From JBICHM01 sp043101835 (lineage in GTDB: Bacteria; Planctomycetota; Phycisphaerae; Phycisphaerales; UBA1924), in assembly GCA_043101835.1 (NCBI GenBank), contig JBICHM010000320.1:1-7137 (forward strand): a stretch of 7,137 nt of DNA, given 5' to 3'. The notes below the pieces were generated by a model, which was not told the origin of the DNA, did not search any database, and saw only the letters and a list, made by a program, of their open reading frames with translations. Numbering within the stretch: position 1 is the stretch's first letter; each line of letters starts with the position of its first letter. Below, piece after piece: positions 1-7,137 of the stretch. The position numbers were made by a program, and so were the translations under genes.

Positions 1-1788
1 CGCGCGGCTGGCGATGTGCACGCGCACGGTCGGGTTCGTCTGCCCGGCCTTCGGGTAGTGGATCGCCTCGATGACCTGCTCGTCGGGCTCATCGTCGATG
101 ATGGTGAAAACGGGCACCTGCGACTCGTCGGACTCCATGAAGACGATGTGCTCGCTGGTCGGCGACCACCAGAAGGCTTTCCACGAGCGGCCGAAGACCT
201 CCTCGAAGTACACCCACGCGTTCTTGCCGAAGCGGCGGGTGTTCGTGCCCTCGGTCGTGATCGCGCGCTCGGCGCCGGTCTCGAGGTCGAGCACGAAGAG
301 GTTGTTCTCGCGCACGAAGGCGATGGTGCGCCCGTCGGGGCTGAAGGTGGCCATCTCTTCCTCGGCGGGCGTGCTCGTCAGGCGGCGCAGGCCGGTCCCG
401 TCGAAGTTCGCGAAGAAGAGGTCGTCGGCGTGGGTGAAGAGCACGCCGGGGTGCTCGGGGTCGGGCGTGCGGAAGGCGCCGGCGATGCGCTCGGCGTCGT
501 CCTCGGTGATGAAGGCGGATTCGGCGAGGCGGGATTCGATCTCGTCGGTCTCGGCGCCGAAGGGCACGGCGCGCCCGGTGCGGGCCTCGACCTTCACGAG
601 CGTACCGTCCTTGACGGCGGCGTAGTGCTCGTCGTCGATCCACGCGCGGACGCGGAGCGGGGAGCCGCGGAAGTTGAGGTCTTCCTGCTCCTCGTCTTCG
701 CCGTAGAGCATCTCCTTGGTGATGCGCCGGCCGGTTTCGCGCTCCTCGGGAGGCTTGCGGGCCCCGCGCGTGAGGAGGTAGGCCTCGTCCGCGATGACGC
801 CGACCTCCGCGAGGCGGTCGGGGGAGGCGGGGTCGAGCAGACGCACGGCGAGGCGCCCGGCCTCCTGCTCGGTGGAGACGAGGAACGCGCCGGGGGTCAG
901 GTCGCGCGCCTCGGCGTTGACATCGACCGTGACATCCTCGCGGAGGACGCCGACTTCGAGGCCGTGGCGCTGGAGTTGGGCGACGAGTGCATCGCCTGCG
1001 TCGAGCAGGTAGGTCTGCCCGAGGTCGTCGCCCTCGACGTCCGCGGCGCGCTCGCGCGCTCCAACGACCGCCTTTGCGAGCGCGTCGGCGTGCTCGGCCA
1101 TCGTCTCGACGAGGCCCGCAGCCTGTCCGGCGCCGGCCGTTGCGCTCACGCGCCCCTGCAGCGCGAAGATCGTCGTTGCCGTCGCGATGTCGTCGGCAGC
1201 GCTCTGCGCGCCGGGCGCAAGAGTCTCGGTGATGAATGCGCCGAGGTCGTCGTCCATGCCGGCGGGGGTCCCCCACCGCGCATCGGCGCCATCGAGCGCG
1301 ACGATCGCCGCGGGGCTCCATTCGCGGATGAAGCGGCCGAGCGCGCGCTGGGCGTCGCCTTCGAGCGACAGCCAGTTGCCGGCGTCGGCAGGCATCGGCG
1401 CAACCGCGACGACGAGCGATGTGAGTGCGCCGGGCGCTTCGGCCGTCGCAAGGTTGCGCGCCATCGTGAGGGCGCCATCAGTGGATCCGGCGGCGCCTGC
1501 GAAGAGGAGCACGAGCGGCGCATCCGCGTCGGCCATCGCCGCGGCGGTGTCGATGCGTCCTTCGGCCACGATCGCCACCGGGATGCGCGCGTCGCCCTCG
1601 GTGGTTCCGATGTCGATGACCGCCACGCGCTCGCTCGCCGCGGCGAGGTCGTCGAGGAATGCATTGATCTGCGCGGACGTCGCCTCGACGCCGGCTTCCG
1701 CGGGGGTGCGAAGTGTCTGCGGGGCTTGCGCCACGCTGCACGCTGCGGTCCACATGGTCACGATCACAAAGGCCAGGGCTCGAAGCAT
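1..1788 (-). CDS. Exported DPP IV-type (S9B) peptidase with N-terminal degenerate M14-like domain, 5' part only
   Basis: The gene starts at ATG 1788 and runs off the window after 596 codons. I chose this start because GGAG lies 6 bases upstream and an export signal follows at once. Residues 1-22 have one Arg, a hydrophobic core, and either a possible lipobox ending at Cys17 or an AQA signal peptidase I site at 20-22. Residues about 355-596 match the DPP IV N-terminal beta-propeller: propeller repeats (FSPDG at 482-486), then WVYFEE (525-530), WWSP (540-543), ESDES (552-556) and YPKAG with NPTVR (578-589). Glu529/Glu530 align with human DPP4 E205/E206, which bind the substrate N-terminus, so an extracytoplasmic dipeptidyl-peptidase-like role is likely. 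Residues about 50-340 resemble an M14 zinc carboxypeptidase but lack the HxxE zinc motif. The catalytic alpha/beta-hydrolase domain (Ser-Asp-His) lies beyond the window, so activity cannot be judged. It follows the ABC exporter gene on the same strand after 81 bases. Confidence 0.88.
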   Translation of the reverse strand, partial: MLRALAFVIVTMWTAACSVAQAPQTLRTPAEAGVEATSAQINAFLDDLAAASERVAVIDIGTTEGDARIPVAIVAEGRIDTAAAMADADAPLVLLFAGAAGSTDGALTMARNLATAEAPGALTSLVVAVAPMPADAGNWLSLEGDAQRALGRFIREWSPAAIVALDGADARWGTPAGMDDDLGAFITETLAPGAQSAADDIATATTIFALQGRVSATAGAGQAAGLVETMAEHADALAKAVVGARERAADVEGDDLGQTYLLDAGDALVAQLQRHGLEVGVLREDVTVDVNAEARDLTPGAFLVSTEQEAGRLAVRLLDPASPDRLAEVGVIADEAYLLTRGARKPPEERETGRRITKEMLYGEDEEQEDLNFRGSPLRVRAWIDDEHYAAVKDGTLVKVEARTGRAVPFGAETDEIESRLAESAFITEDDAERIAGAFRTPDPEHPGVLFTHADDLFFANFDGTGLRRLTSTPAEEEMATFSPDGRTIAFVRENNLFVLDLETGAERAITTEGTNTRRFGKNAWVYFEEVFGRSWKAFWWSPTSEHIVFMESDESQVPVFTIIDDEPDEQVIEAIHYPKAGQTNPTVRVHIASRA

Positions 1789-1794
1789 CGGGGT

Positions 1795-1818
1795 CTCCTC
1801 TGCGGGGTCCGCAGGGAG
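1795..1818 (-). promoter_or_regulatory. Shine-Dalgarno-sequestering hairpin before the peptidase gene
   Basis: In the minus-strand transcript this segment reads CTCC-CTGCGG, a three-base ACC loop, then CCGCAG-A-GGAG. That makes a ten-base-pair stem interrupted by one bulged A. The 3' end of the stem is GGAG, the ribosome binding site that sits 6 bases before ATG 1788. The 5' arm carries the matching CTCC. No U-tract follows, so it is not a typical intrinsic terminator. The likely effect is reduced or conditional translation of the peptidase, by temperature, ribosome traffic or a bound factor. The fold is seen in the sequence; the regulatory role is inferred. Confidence 0.5.
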
Positions 1819-1869
1819 CCTACCGGCTGGCTGGCGTTCGGTGGAGGCGCGGTGGCCTGAATCGGCGCG

Positions 1870-3726
<1,857 letters not shown>

Positions 3727-3761
3727 TTCGCCAGTATCGAGGCGCGGGCGCCCCGCCACAA

Positions 3762-3774
3762 CCCGGCGTCCGGG
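3762..3774 (-). other. Small GC hairpin between aroA and the ABC exporter gene
   Basis: CCCGG and CCGGG form a five-base-pair stem with a three-base loop. It begins 8 bases after the aroA stop and is followed by only two T in the transcript. A second five-pair stem (GCGGG/CCCGC) lies at 3744-3756, just before ATG 3726. Together they could slow transcription or protect the mRNA 3' end, but neither looks like a strong terminator. Read-through from aroA remains likely. Confidence 0.25.
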
Positions 3775-3781
3775 CCGGCGC

Positions 3782-5233
3782 TCACAGCGCGGCCTCGTAG
3801 AGCGCCGCCAGATCGCTCCAGAAGGTCGGGTAGGTCTTCGCGACGCACTGGGGGTTGGCGATCAGCACGTTTGGCCGGCGCAGGCCGATGAGGGCCAGCG
3901 ACATCGCCATGCGGTGGTCGTCGTAGGTCTCGAAGACGACCGGATCGTCGGTCCACTTCACCGGCGGGGTGATTCGCATGAGGCGGTCGGTGGCGTCGAC
4001 CACCGCGCCCACTTTGGTGAGTTCAGCCTGGGTCGCGGCGATGCGGTCGCACTCCTTCACGCGCAGCGTCTGCACGCCGGCCATGACGCTCGGGGTGCGC
4101 GCGAAGCAGGCGACGGCGGCGAGGGTCATCGCGGCGTCGGGCATCAGCGCCATGTCGGCGCCGATGCCGCGGAGCGTCTCGCCATCCTCCGGCGCCTCGA
4201 TGGAGATGCCGCTGGGCAGCGCGTGGGGCATGGCGCCCATCGCGGCGAGGGTGTTGACGAAGCGCGCATCACCCTGCAGCGACGTGGGCGAGACGCCCGG
4301 CACGCCGCAGATGGATTGCGGGCAGACCGCGCCGGCGGCCCAGAAGTACGTGGCGCCGGAAGCGTCGGGCTCAACGGGCATCTCGAACGCGGCGATCGCC
4401 TTCGGCCCGACGGTGATGCTGCGACAGTCGGCGGACACGGTGATCTCGGCGCCGAGGCGGCGCAGGAGCGCCGCCGTCATACGGATGTACGACTTGCTCG
4501 TGACCTCGCCGGTGATCGTGATCTCGACGCCGTCGGTGGTCCACGGCGCGATGAGCATGAGCGCGGTGACGAACTGGCTGCTCTTTGGGTTGGTGACGGT
4601 GACCTTGCCGCCGCGGAGCGGCACATCCGGCACGCCGTGGATGCGCAGGGGCGGGAAGCCGCGCTGGCCGAGGTCTTCGACACGCACGCGCAGGCTGCGG
4701 AGCATGGCGGTGAGGTCGTCGATCGGGCGCTCGCGCATGCGCGTCGAGCCGTCGATCGTGACGGGGCCGCTGGCGAGCGCGGCGGCGGCGGCGAGGAATC
4801 GCACGCTCGTGCCGCTGTTCTCGAGTTGCAGCGAGCCGCCGGGCAGCGGCCGGCCGCCGACACCGATCACGCGGAGCGCGGTCTCGGCGCGCGGGCCCTC
4901 GGCGGGCAGGATGTCGGCGCCGAGCTGGGCGAGCCCGCGCATCATGACACGCGCATCGTCGGCCTCGATCAAAGGTCGGCGCAGGTGGCTCTCTCCCTCG
5001 GCCAGCGATGCGAGGACAAGCAGGCGATTCGTGATGCTCTTGGAGCCCGGCGGCGAGACCTCGGCGTGGAACGGGCCGGGGATCGGCGAGAGCGGCAGCG
5101 GATCGGGCAGACGCTCAAGCGGCGTGCGGAGGATCTCGAGCGTGCGCTCGGCGTCGGCGTCGCTCCCACGCCCCAGCGGGGCCCAGGGGTCGGCGGCGCT
5201 CGCGGCGCCGGCTGCCTCTCGCCGGGGAACCAT
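3782..5233 (-). CDS. aroA: 3-phosphoshikimate 1-carboxyvinyltransferase (EPSP synthase)
   Basis: Transfers the enolpyruvyl group of PEP to shikimate 3-phosphate, the sixth step of the cytoplasmic shikimate pathway to chorismate and the aromatic amino acids. The 483-residue product carries all family signatures in order: PGSKSITNR (62-70), NSGTSVRFL (139-147), MRERPIDDL (166-174), PKSSQF (216-221), PDASGATYF (289-297), the catalytic-Asp segment MPDAAMT (364-370), LRVKECDR (390-397), DDHRMAMS (438-445) and AKTYPTF (465-471). These include the substrate-binding Lys, Ser, Arg, Glu and His positions, so the enzyme should be active. It is longer than the usual 430-450 residues because of about 50 N-terminal residues rich in Ala and Pro before the PGSKS motif; this part is not catalytic and its role is unknown. 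ATG 5233 lies 4 bases after the GroES-like stop, with GAGG overlapping that stop, so the two genes are probably translationally coupled. Confidence 0.97.
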   Translation of the reverse strand: MVPRREAAGAASAADPWAPLGRGSDADAERTLEILRTPLERLPDPLPLSPIPGPFHAEVSPPGSKSITNRLLVLASLAEGESHLRRPLIEADDARVMMRGLAQLGADILPAEGPRAETALRVIGVGGRPLPGGSLQLENSGTSVRFLAAAAALASGPVTIDGSTRMRERPIDDLTAMLRSLRVRVEDLGQRGFPPLRIHGVPDVPLRGGKVTVTNPKSSQFVTALMLIAPWTTDGVEITITGEVTSKSYIRMTAALLRRLGAEITVSADCRSITVGPKAIAAFEMPVEPDASGATYFWAAGAVCPQSICGVPGVSPTSLQGDARFVNTLAAMGAMPHALPSGISIEAPEDGETLRGIGADMALMPDAAMTLAAVACFARTPSVMAGVQTLRVKECDRIAATQAELTKVGAVVDATDRLMRITPPVKWTDDPVVFETYDDHRMAMSLALIGLRRPNVLIANPQCVAKTYPTFWSDLAALYEAAL

Positions 5234-5237
5234 CGCC

Positions 5238-5570
5238 TCAGTCGCCCTCGCGCGCCTCACGCCGGAAGACCGCGACCACATCCTCCACCGGGATGACGAA
5301 CAGGCGGTTGTCGCCCTCGAAATCGACCGGGATGGCGTGCTTGGGGTTGAAGAGGACGCGGTCGTACTGGCGGATGGGGTAGTCCTCATCGGCCGCGACC
5401 TGCGCGGAGACCGACACCACGCGACCGGTGAGGGTGGGGATCTCCATCTTGTCCGGGAGATGGATGCCGCTCTTGGTCTGCTTCTTGTCCTCGTCCTTGC
5501 GGATGAGAACCCGGGCGCCGATGGGCTCGACGACCTCCAGCGCTGCCGCGGCTTTGTTGGACCTGGCCAT
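5238..5570 (-). CDS. Divergent GroES/Cpn10-family co-chaperone
   Basis: A 110-residue protein with the Cpn10 layout: a short N-terminal tail rich in Ala, a first strand (EPIGARVLIRK, 15-25), a mobile-loop region (about 27-44), the core strand TGRVVSVS (48-55), the roof hairpin (about 56-82) and the C-terminal strand LFVIPVEDVVAVF (90-102). GroES caps the GroEL ring through the mobile loop; here its GroEL-contacting tripeptide reads IHL (36-38) where most have IVL or IML. The usual K-x-GD segment before the next strand is RQYDRVLF, losing the Gly. No groEL gene lies next to it, so this is likely a second, specialised GroES. ATG 5570 was chosen because the family fold starts soon after it; in-frame codons up to 5657 add only low-complexity residues. 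No ribosome binding site precedes it. It probably leads the minus-strand gene block. Confidence 0.83.
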   Translation of the reverse strand: MARSNKAAAALEVVEPIGARVLIRKDEDKKQTKSGIHLPDKMEIPTLTGRVVSVSAQVAADEDYPIRQYDRVLFNPKHAIPVDFEGDNRLFVIPVEDVVAVFRREAREGD

Positions 5571-5578
5571 AGGCGGGT

Positions 5579-5584
5579 ATCGTA
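5579..5584 (-). promoter_or_regulatory. Possible -10 element before the GroES-like gene
   Basis: TACGAT on the minus strand lies 8 bases before ATG 5570. It matches the bacterial -10 consensus at four of six positions and stands out in GC-rich DNA. I see no good -35 element at the normal spacing. If it is used, transcription would start at or within a few bases of the ATG, giving a leaderless or nearly leaderless mRNA. That fits the absence of a Shine-Dalgarno sequence. Confidence 0.3.
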
Positions 5585-5636
5585 GCCCTTCGACCCCATG
5601 CACCGCCCCCCGCGCACGCGGCGGGCCTCGATCCCC

Positions 5637-5640
5637 GGAG
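5637..5640 (+). promoter_or_regulatory. Ribosome binding site of apt
   Basis: GGAG lies 8 bases before ATG 5649 and decides the start of apt in favour of this codon rather than the in-frame ATG at 5598, which would add 17 residues rich in Arg and Pro that are unlike the family. Confidence 0.6.
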
Positions 5641-5648
5641 CCGGGCCC

Positions 5649-6167
5649 ATGACGCAACTCACCGACCGCATCCGGGACATCACCGACTTTCCCAAGCCGG
5701 GGATCCTCTTCAAGGACATCACCCCCCTGCTCGCCGACCCCGCAAGCCTGGCGTTGGCGGTGGAGTTAATGGCGAACCCGTTTCGGACGCGCGGGGTGGA
5801 GCTGGTGGTGGGCGCGGAGAGCCGCGGATTCATCTTCGGGACAGCGGTCGCGCAGGCGCTGTCGGCCGGCTTCGTGCCGATCCGCAAGCCGGGCAAGCTG
5901 CCGTCGAAGACGCACGGCGTCGATTACGGGCTGGAGTACGGGACAGACCGGGTGGAGATCCACCAGGACGCGATCAAGCCCGGGCAGCGCGTGCTGATGG
6001 TGGACGACCTGCTCGCGACCGGCGGCACGATGAAGGCGTGCTGCGACCTCGTCGAGGCGCTCGAGGGGGAGATCGTCGGCACGACGGTGCTCATCGAGCT
6101 GGCGGACCTGAAGGGGCGCGAGCGCCTCGGCAAGTACGGCGATGTGCACGCCGTGATCCGGTGCTGA
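5649..6167 (+). CDS. apt: Adenine phosphoribosyltransferase
   Basis: Converts adenine and PRPP to AMP and pyrophosphate in cytoplasmic purine salvage. At 172 residues it has the normal family length. Visible signatures are FPKPGILFKDITPLL (14-28), the GAESRGFIFG segment (55-64), RKPGKLP (79-85) in the flexible active-site loop, YGLEYG (93-98) and the PRPP-binding motif VLMVDDLLATGGT (115-127), whose two Asp residues and TGGT loop are intact. The protein should be active. It is divergent from the GroES-like gene, with a 78-base gap between the two starts, and it ends 14 bases before the convergent prkA-type gene. It stands alone on its strand in this window, so it is probably transcribed by itself from a promoter in that gap, which I cannot define. 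Confidence 0.97.
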   Translation: MTQLTDRIRDITDFPKPGILFKDITPLLADPASLALAVELMANPFRTRGVELVVGAESRGFIFGTAVAQALSAGFVPIRKPGKLPSKTHGVDYGLEYGTDRVEIHQDAIKPGQRVLMVDDLLATGGTMKACCDLVEALEGEIVGTTVLIELADLKGRERLGKYGDVHAVIRC

Positions 6168-6185
6168 GGGGCTGACGTCGCTCAG
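6164..6185. repeat. Short inverted repeat across the convergent apt/prkA ends
   Basis: CTGAG and CTCAG, separated by 12 bases, contain the TGA stops of both convergent genes. The genes are only 14 bases apart, leaving no room for separate intrinsic terminators, and no T-tract is present on either side. The repeat is short, so a terminator role is unproven. Confidence 0.2.
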
Positions 6186-7137
6186 TCGCCCTTGCTGTCC
6201 CCGCGCGCGAAGATGCTCGCGACATAGTTGAGCACATCCGTCGCCGAGGCCTCGTTGTAGCCGAAGTTCTTGATGAGGCGCTGCTTCACGACATCGATCT
6301 TGGCCTGCGTCTCGTCGTCGACGACGCTCGAGACCAGATTCTTGAGCTTGATCGTGTCGCGCTGGTCCTCGAAGAGCTTGAGTTCGAGCGCCTTGTAGAG
6401 GCGGGCGTTCGTGTTGTACTCGAACTTCTTCCCGTCGAGCGCGAGGGCGCCGATGTAGTTCATGATCTCCTGGCGGAAGTCGTCCTTGCGGCTGTCGGGG
6501 ATGTCGATCTTCTCCTCGATCGAACGCATCAGGCGCTCGTCGGGCTCCTCGTCCTTGCCGGTGTAGCGGTTCTTGACGCGCTCGTTCTGCGTGTAGGCAC
6601 GGACGTTCTCGATGTAGTTCTGGCAGAGGCGCTTGATGGCGTCCTCATCGGCGCTGATGGCGCGCTGCACCTCGGCCTTGATGATGTCCTCGTACTCCTG
6701 CATGACGACGCTGAGCAGTTCCTTGTACTGCTTACGCGTGTCGGCGTCGGTGAGGAGTGAGTGGTTCCCGAGGCCGCGTTCGAGCTCGTTGAGCACCATG
6801 AACGGGTTGACCGTGCGCTCCTCGATCGCCTGGGGGCTGACCAGCGCGTTGGAAATCTTGTCCTGGATGTAGCGGGGGCTGATGCCCTCCATGCCCTCGC
6901 GCGGCGCCTCTTCGAGCAGCTCCTTGACGGAGTCCTCGGTGAAGCCGGGGATGGCCTTGCCGTTGTAGAGCTTCATCTTCTGGACGAGCGTCAGGCCGGC
7001 CTTCTTCGGCTCCTCGAGGCGCGTCAGCACCGCCCACATCGCGGCGACCTCGAGCGTGTGCGGCGCGATGTGGATGTTTTCGACGCGCGAGGGGCCGAAA
7101 TCCTTCTGGTAGATCTTGATCTCGTCGTCGAGGCGGG
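6182..7137 (-). CDS. prkA: PrkA-type serine protein kinase, C-terminal part (5' end outside window)
   Basis: The last 317 residues of a PrkA/YeaG-family protein; the reading frame is open to the window edge and the N-terminal AAA-like ATPase part is outside. Family-typical segments seen are KMKLYNGK with PGFTEDSVKEL, REGMEGISPRYIQDKIS, the long helical stretch with QYKELLSVVMQEYED, the EEPDERLMRSIEEKI block, FRQEIMNYIGALALDGKKFEYN, and GYNEASATDVLNYVASIF near the end. In enteric bacteria YeaG works with YeaH in nutrient-stress survival, and in Bacillus PrkA acts in sporulation. The kinase activity itself is debated, and AAA-type protease activity has been proposed for the family. Usual partner genes (yeaH-like, spoVR-like) normally follow prkA, but here its 3' end meets apt head-on, so any partner must lie upstream or elsewhere. 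Confidence 0.94.
   Translation of the reverse strand, partial: RLDDEIKIYQKDFGPSRVENIHIAPHTLEVAAMWAVLTRLEEPKKAGLTLVQKMKLYNGKAIPGFTEDSVKELLEEAPREGMEGISPRYIQDKISNALVSPQAIEERTVNPFMVLNELERGLGNHSLLTDADTRKQYKELLSVVMQEYEDIIKAEVQRAISADEDAIKRLCQNYIENVRAYTQNERVKNRYTGKDEEPDERLMRSIEEKIDIPDSRKDDFRQEIMNYIGALALDGKKFEYNTNARLYKALELKLFEDQRDTIKLKNLVSSVVDDETQAKIDVVKQRLIKNFGYNEASATDVLNYVASIFARGDSKGD

Noticed and set aside
89..1321. Arg-rich minus-strand frame inside the peptidase gene
   Set aside because: It is out of frame with the DPP IV motifs and encodes almost only Arg, Ala, Gly and Pro, typical of a shifted frame in GC-rich DNA.
16..1860. Open plus-strand frame of over 600 codons opposite the exported peptidase gene
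   Set aside because: Its translation is low-complexity, rich in Gly, Ala, Arg, Asp and Glu with no family motif. The minus strand encodes a clear signal peptide and DPP IV propeller. It is the usual shadow of GC-rich coding sequence.
3914..5296. Long plus-strand frames opposite aroA
   Set aside because: They lie antisense to a complete set of EPSP synthase motifs and show no domain of their own.
5598..5648. Earlier ATG for apt adding 17 residues
   Set aside because: The added residues are unlike the family, while GGAG is correctly spaced before ATG 5649 and gives the normal protein length.
5234..5896. Upstream extension of the aroA frame through the GroES-like gene, suggesting a fusion
   Set aside because: The extension overlaps a real GroES-family gene in another frame and antisense apt. 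Its residues are Arg/Ser/Pro-rich noise, and a good ATG exists at 5233.

Overview
The window is very GC-rich bacterial chromosomal DNA with six protein genes packed tightly together. No tRNA, rRNA, CRISPR array, insertion sequence or other sign of recent transfer is visible. The GC-rich codon use, a PrkA-type serine protein kinase, a stand-alone divergent GroES and a secreted DPP IV-type peptidase would fit a free-living Gram-negative such as a planctomycete of the Phycisphaerae type. That placement is an inference from gene style, not a proven assignment.

Layout, read along the minus strand from about 5570 down to 1. A small GroES-like gene (5570-5238) is followed after 4 bases by aroA (EPSP synthase, 5233-3782). 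After a 55-base gap comes an MsbA-like ABC exporter (3726-1870). After a further 81 bases comes the 5' part of a large exported peptidase gene (1788 to the window edge). All four point the same way and could form one transcription unit, although the two larger gaps contain small GC hairpins that may modulate expression. Divergent from this block, apt (adenine phosphoribosyltransferase) runs on the plus strand (5649-6167). Its end lies only 14 bases from the end of a convergent, window-truncated prkA-type gene on the minus strand (7137-6182).

AroA, APRT, the ABC exporter and PrkA look intact where visible and carry their expected motifs. The least ordinary content is the exported peptidase. 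Its C-terminal visible part is clearly the start of a DPP IV (S9B) beta-propeller with the substrate-binding Glu-Glu pair. It is preceded by about 300 residues that read like an M14 carboxypeptidase that has lost its zinc-binding residues. Its Shine-Dalgarno sequence is also sequestered in a near-perfect hairpin. The second unusual item is the divergent GroES-like protein coupled to aroA with no groEL beside it. No wholly new multi-gene defence or mobile system can be supported from this window.
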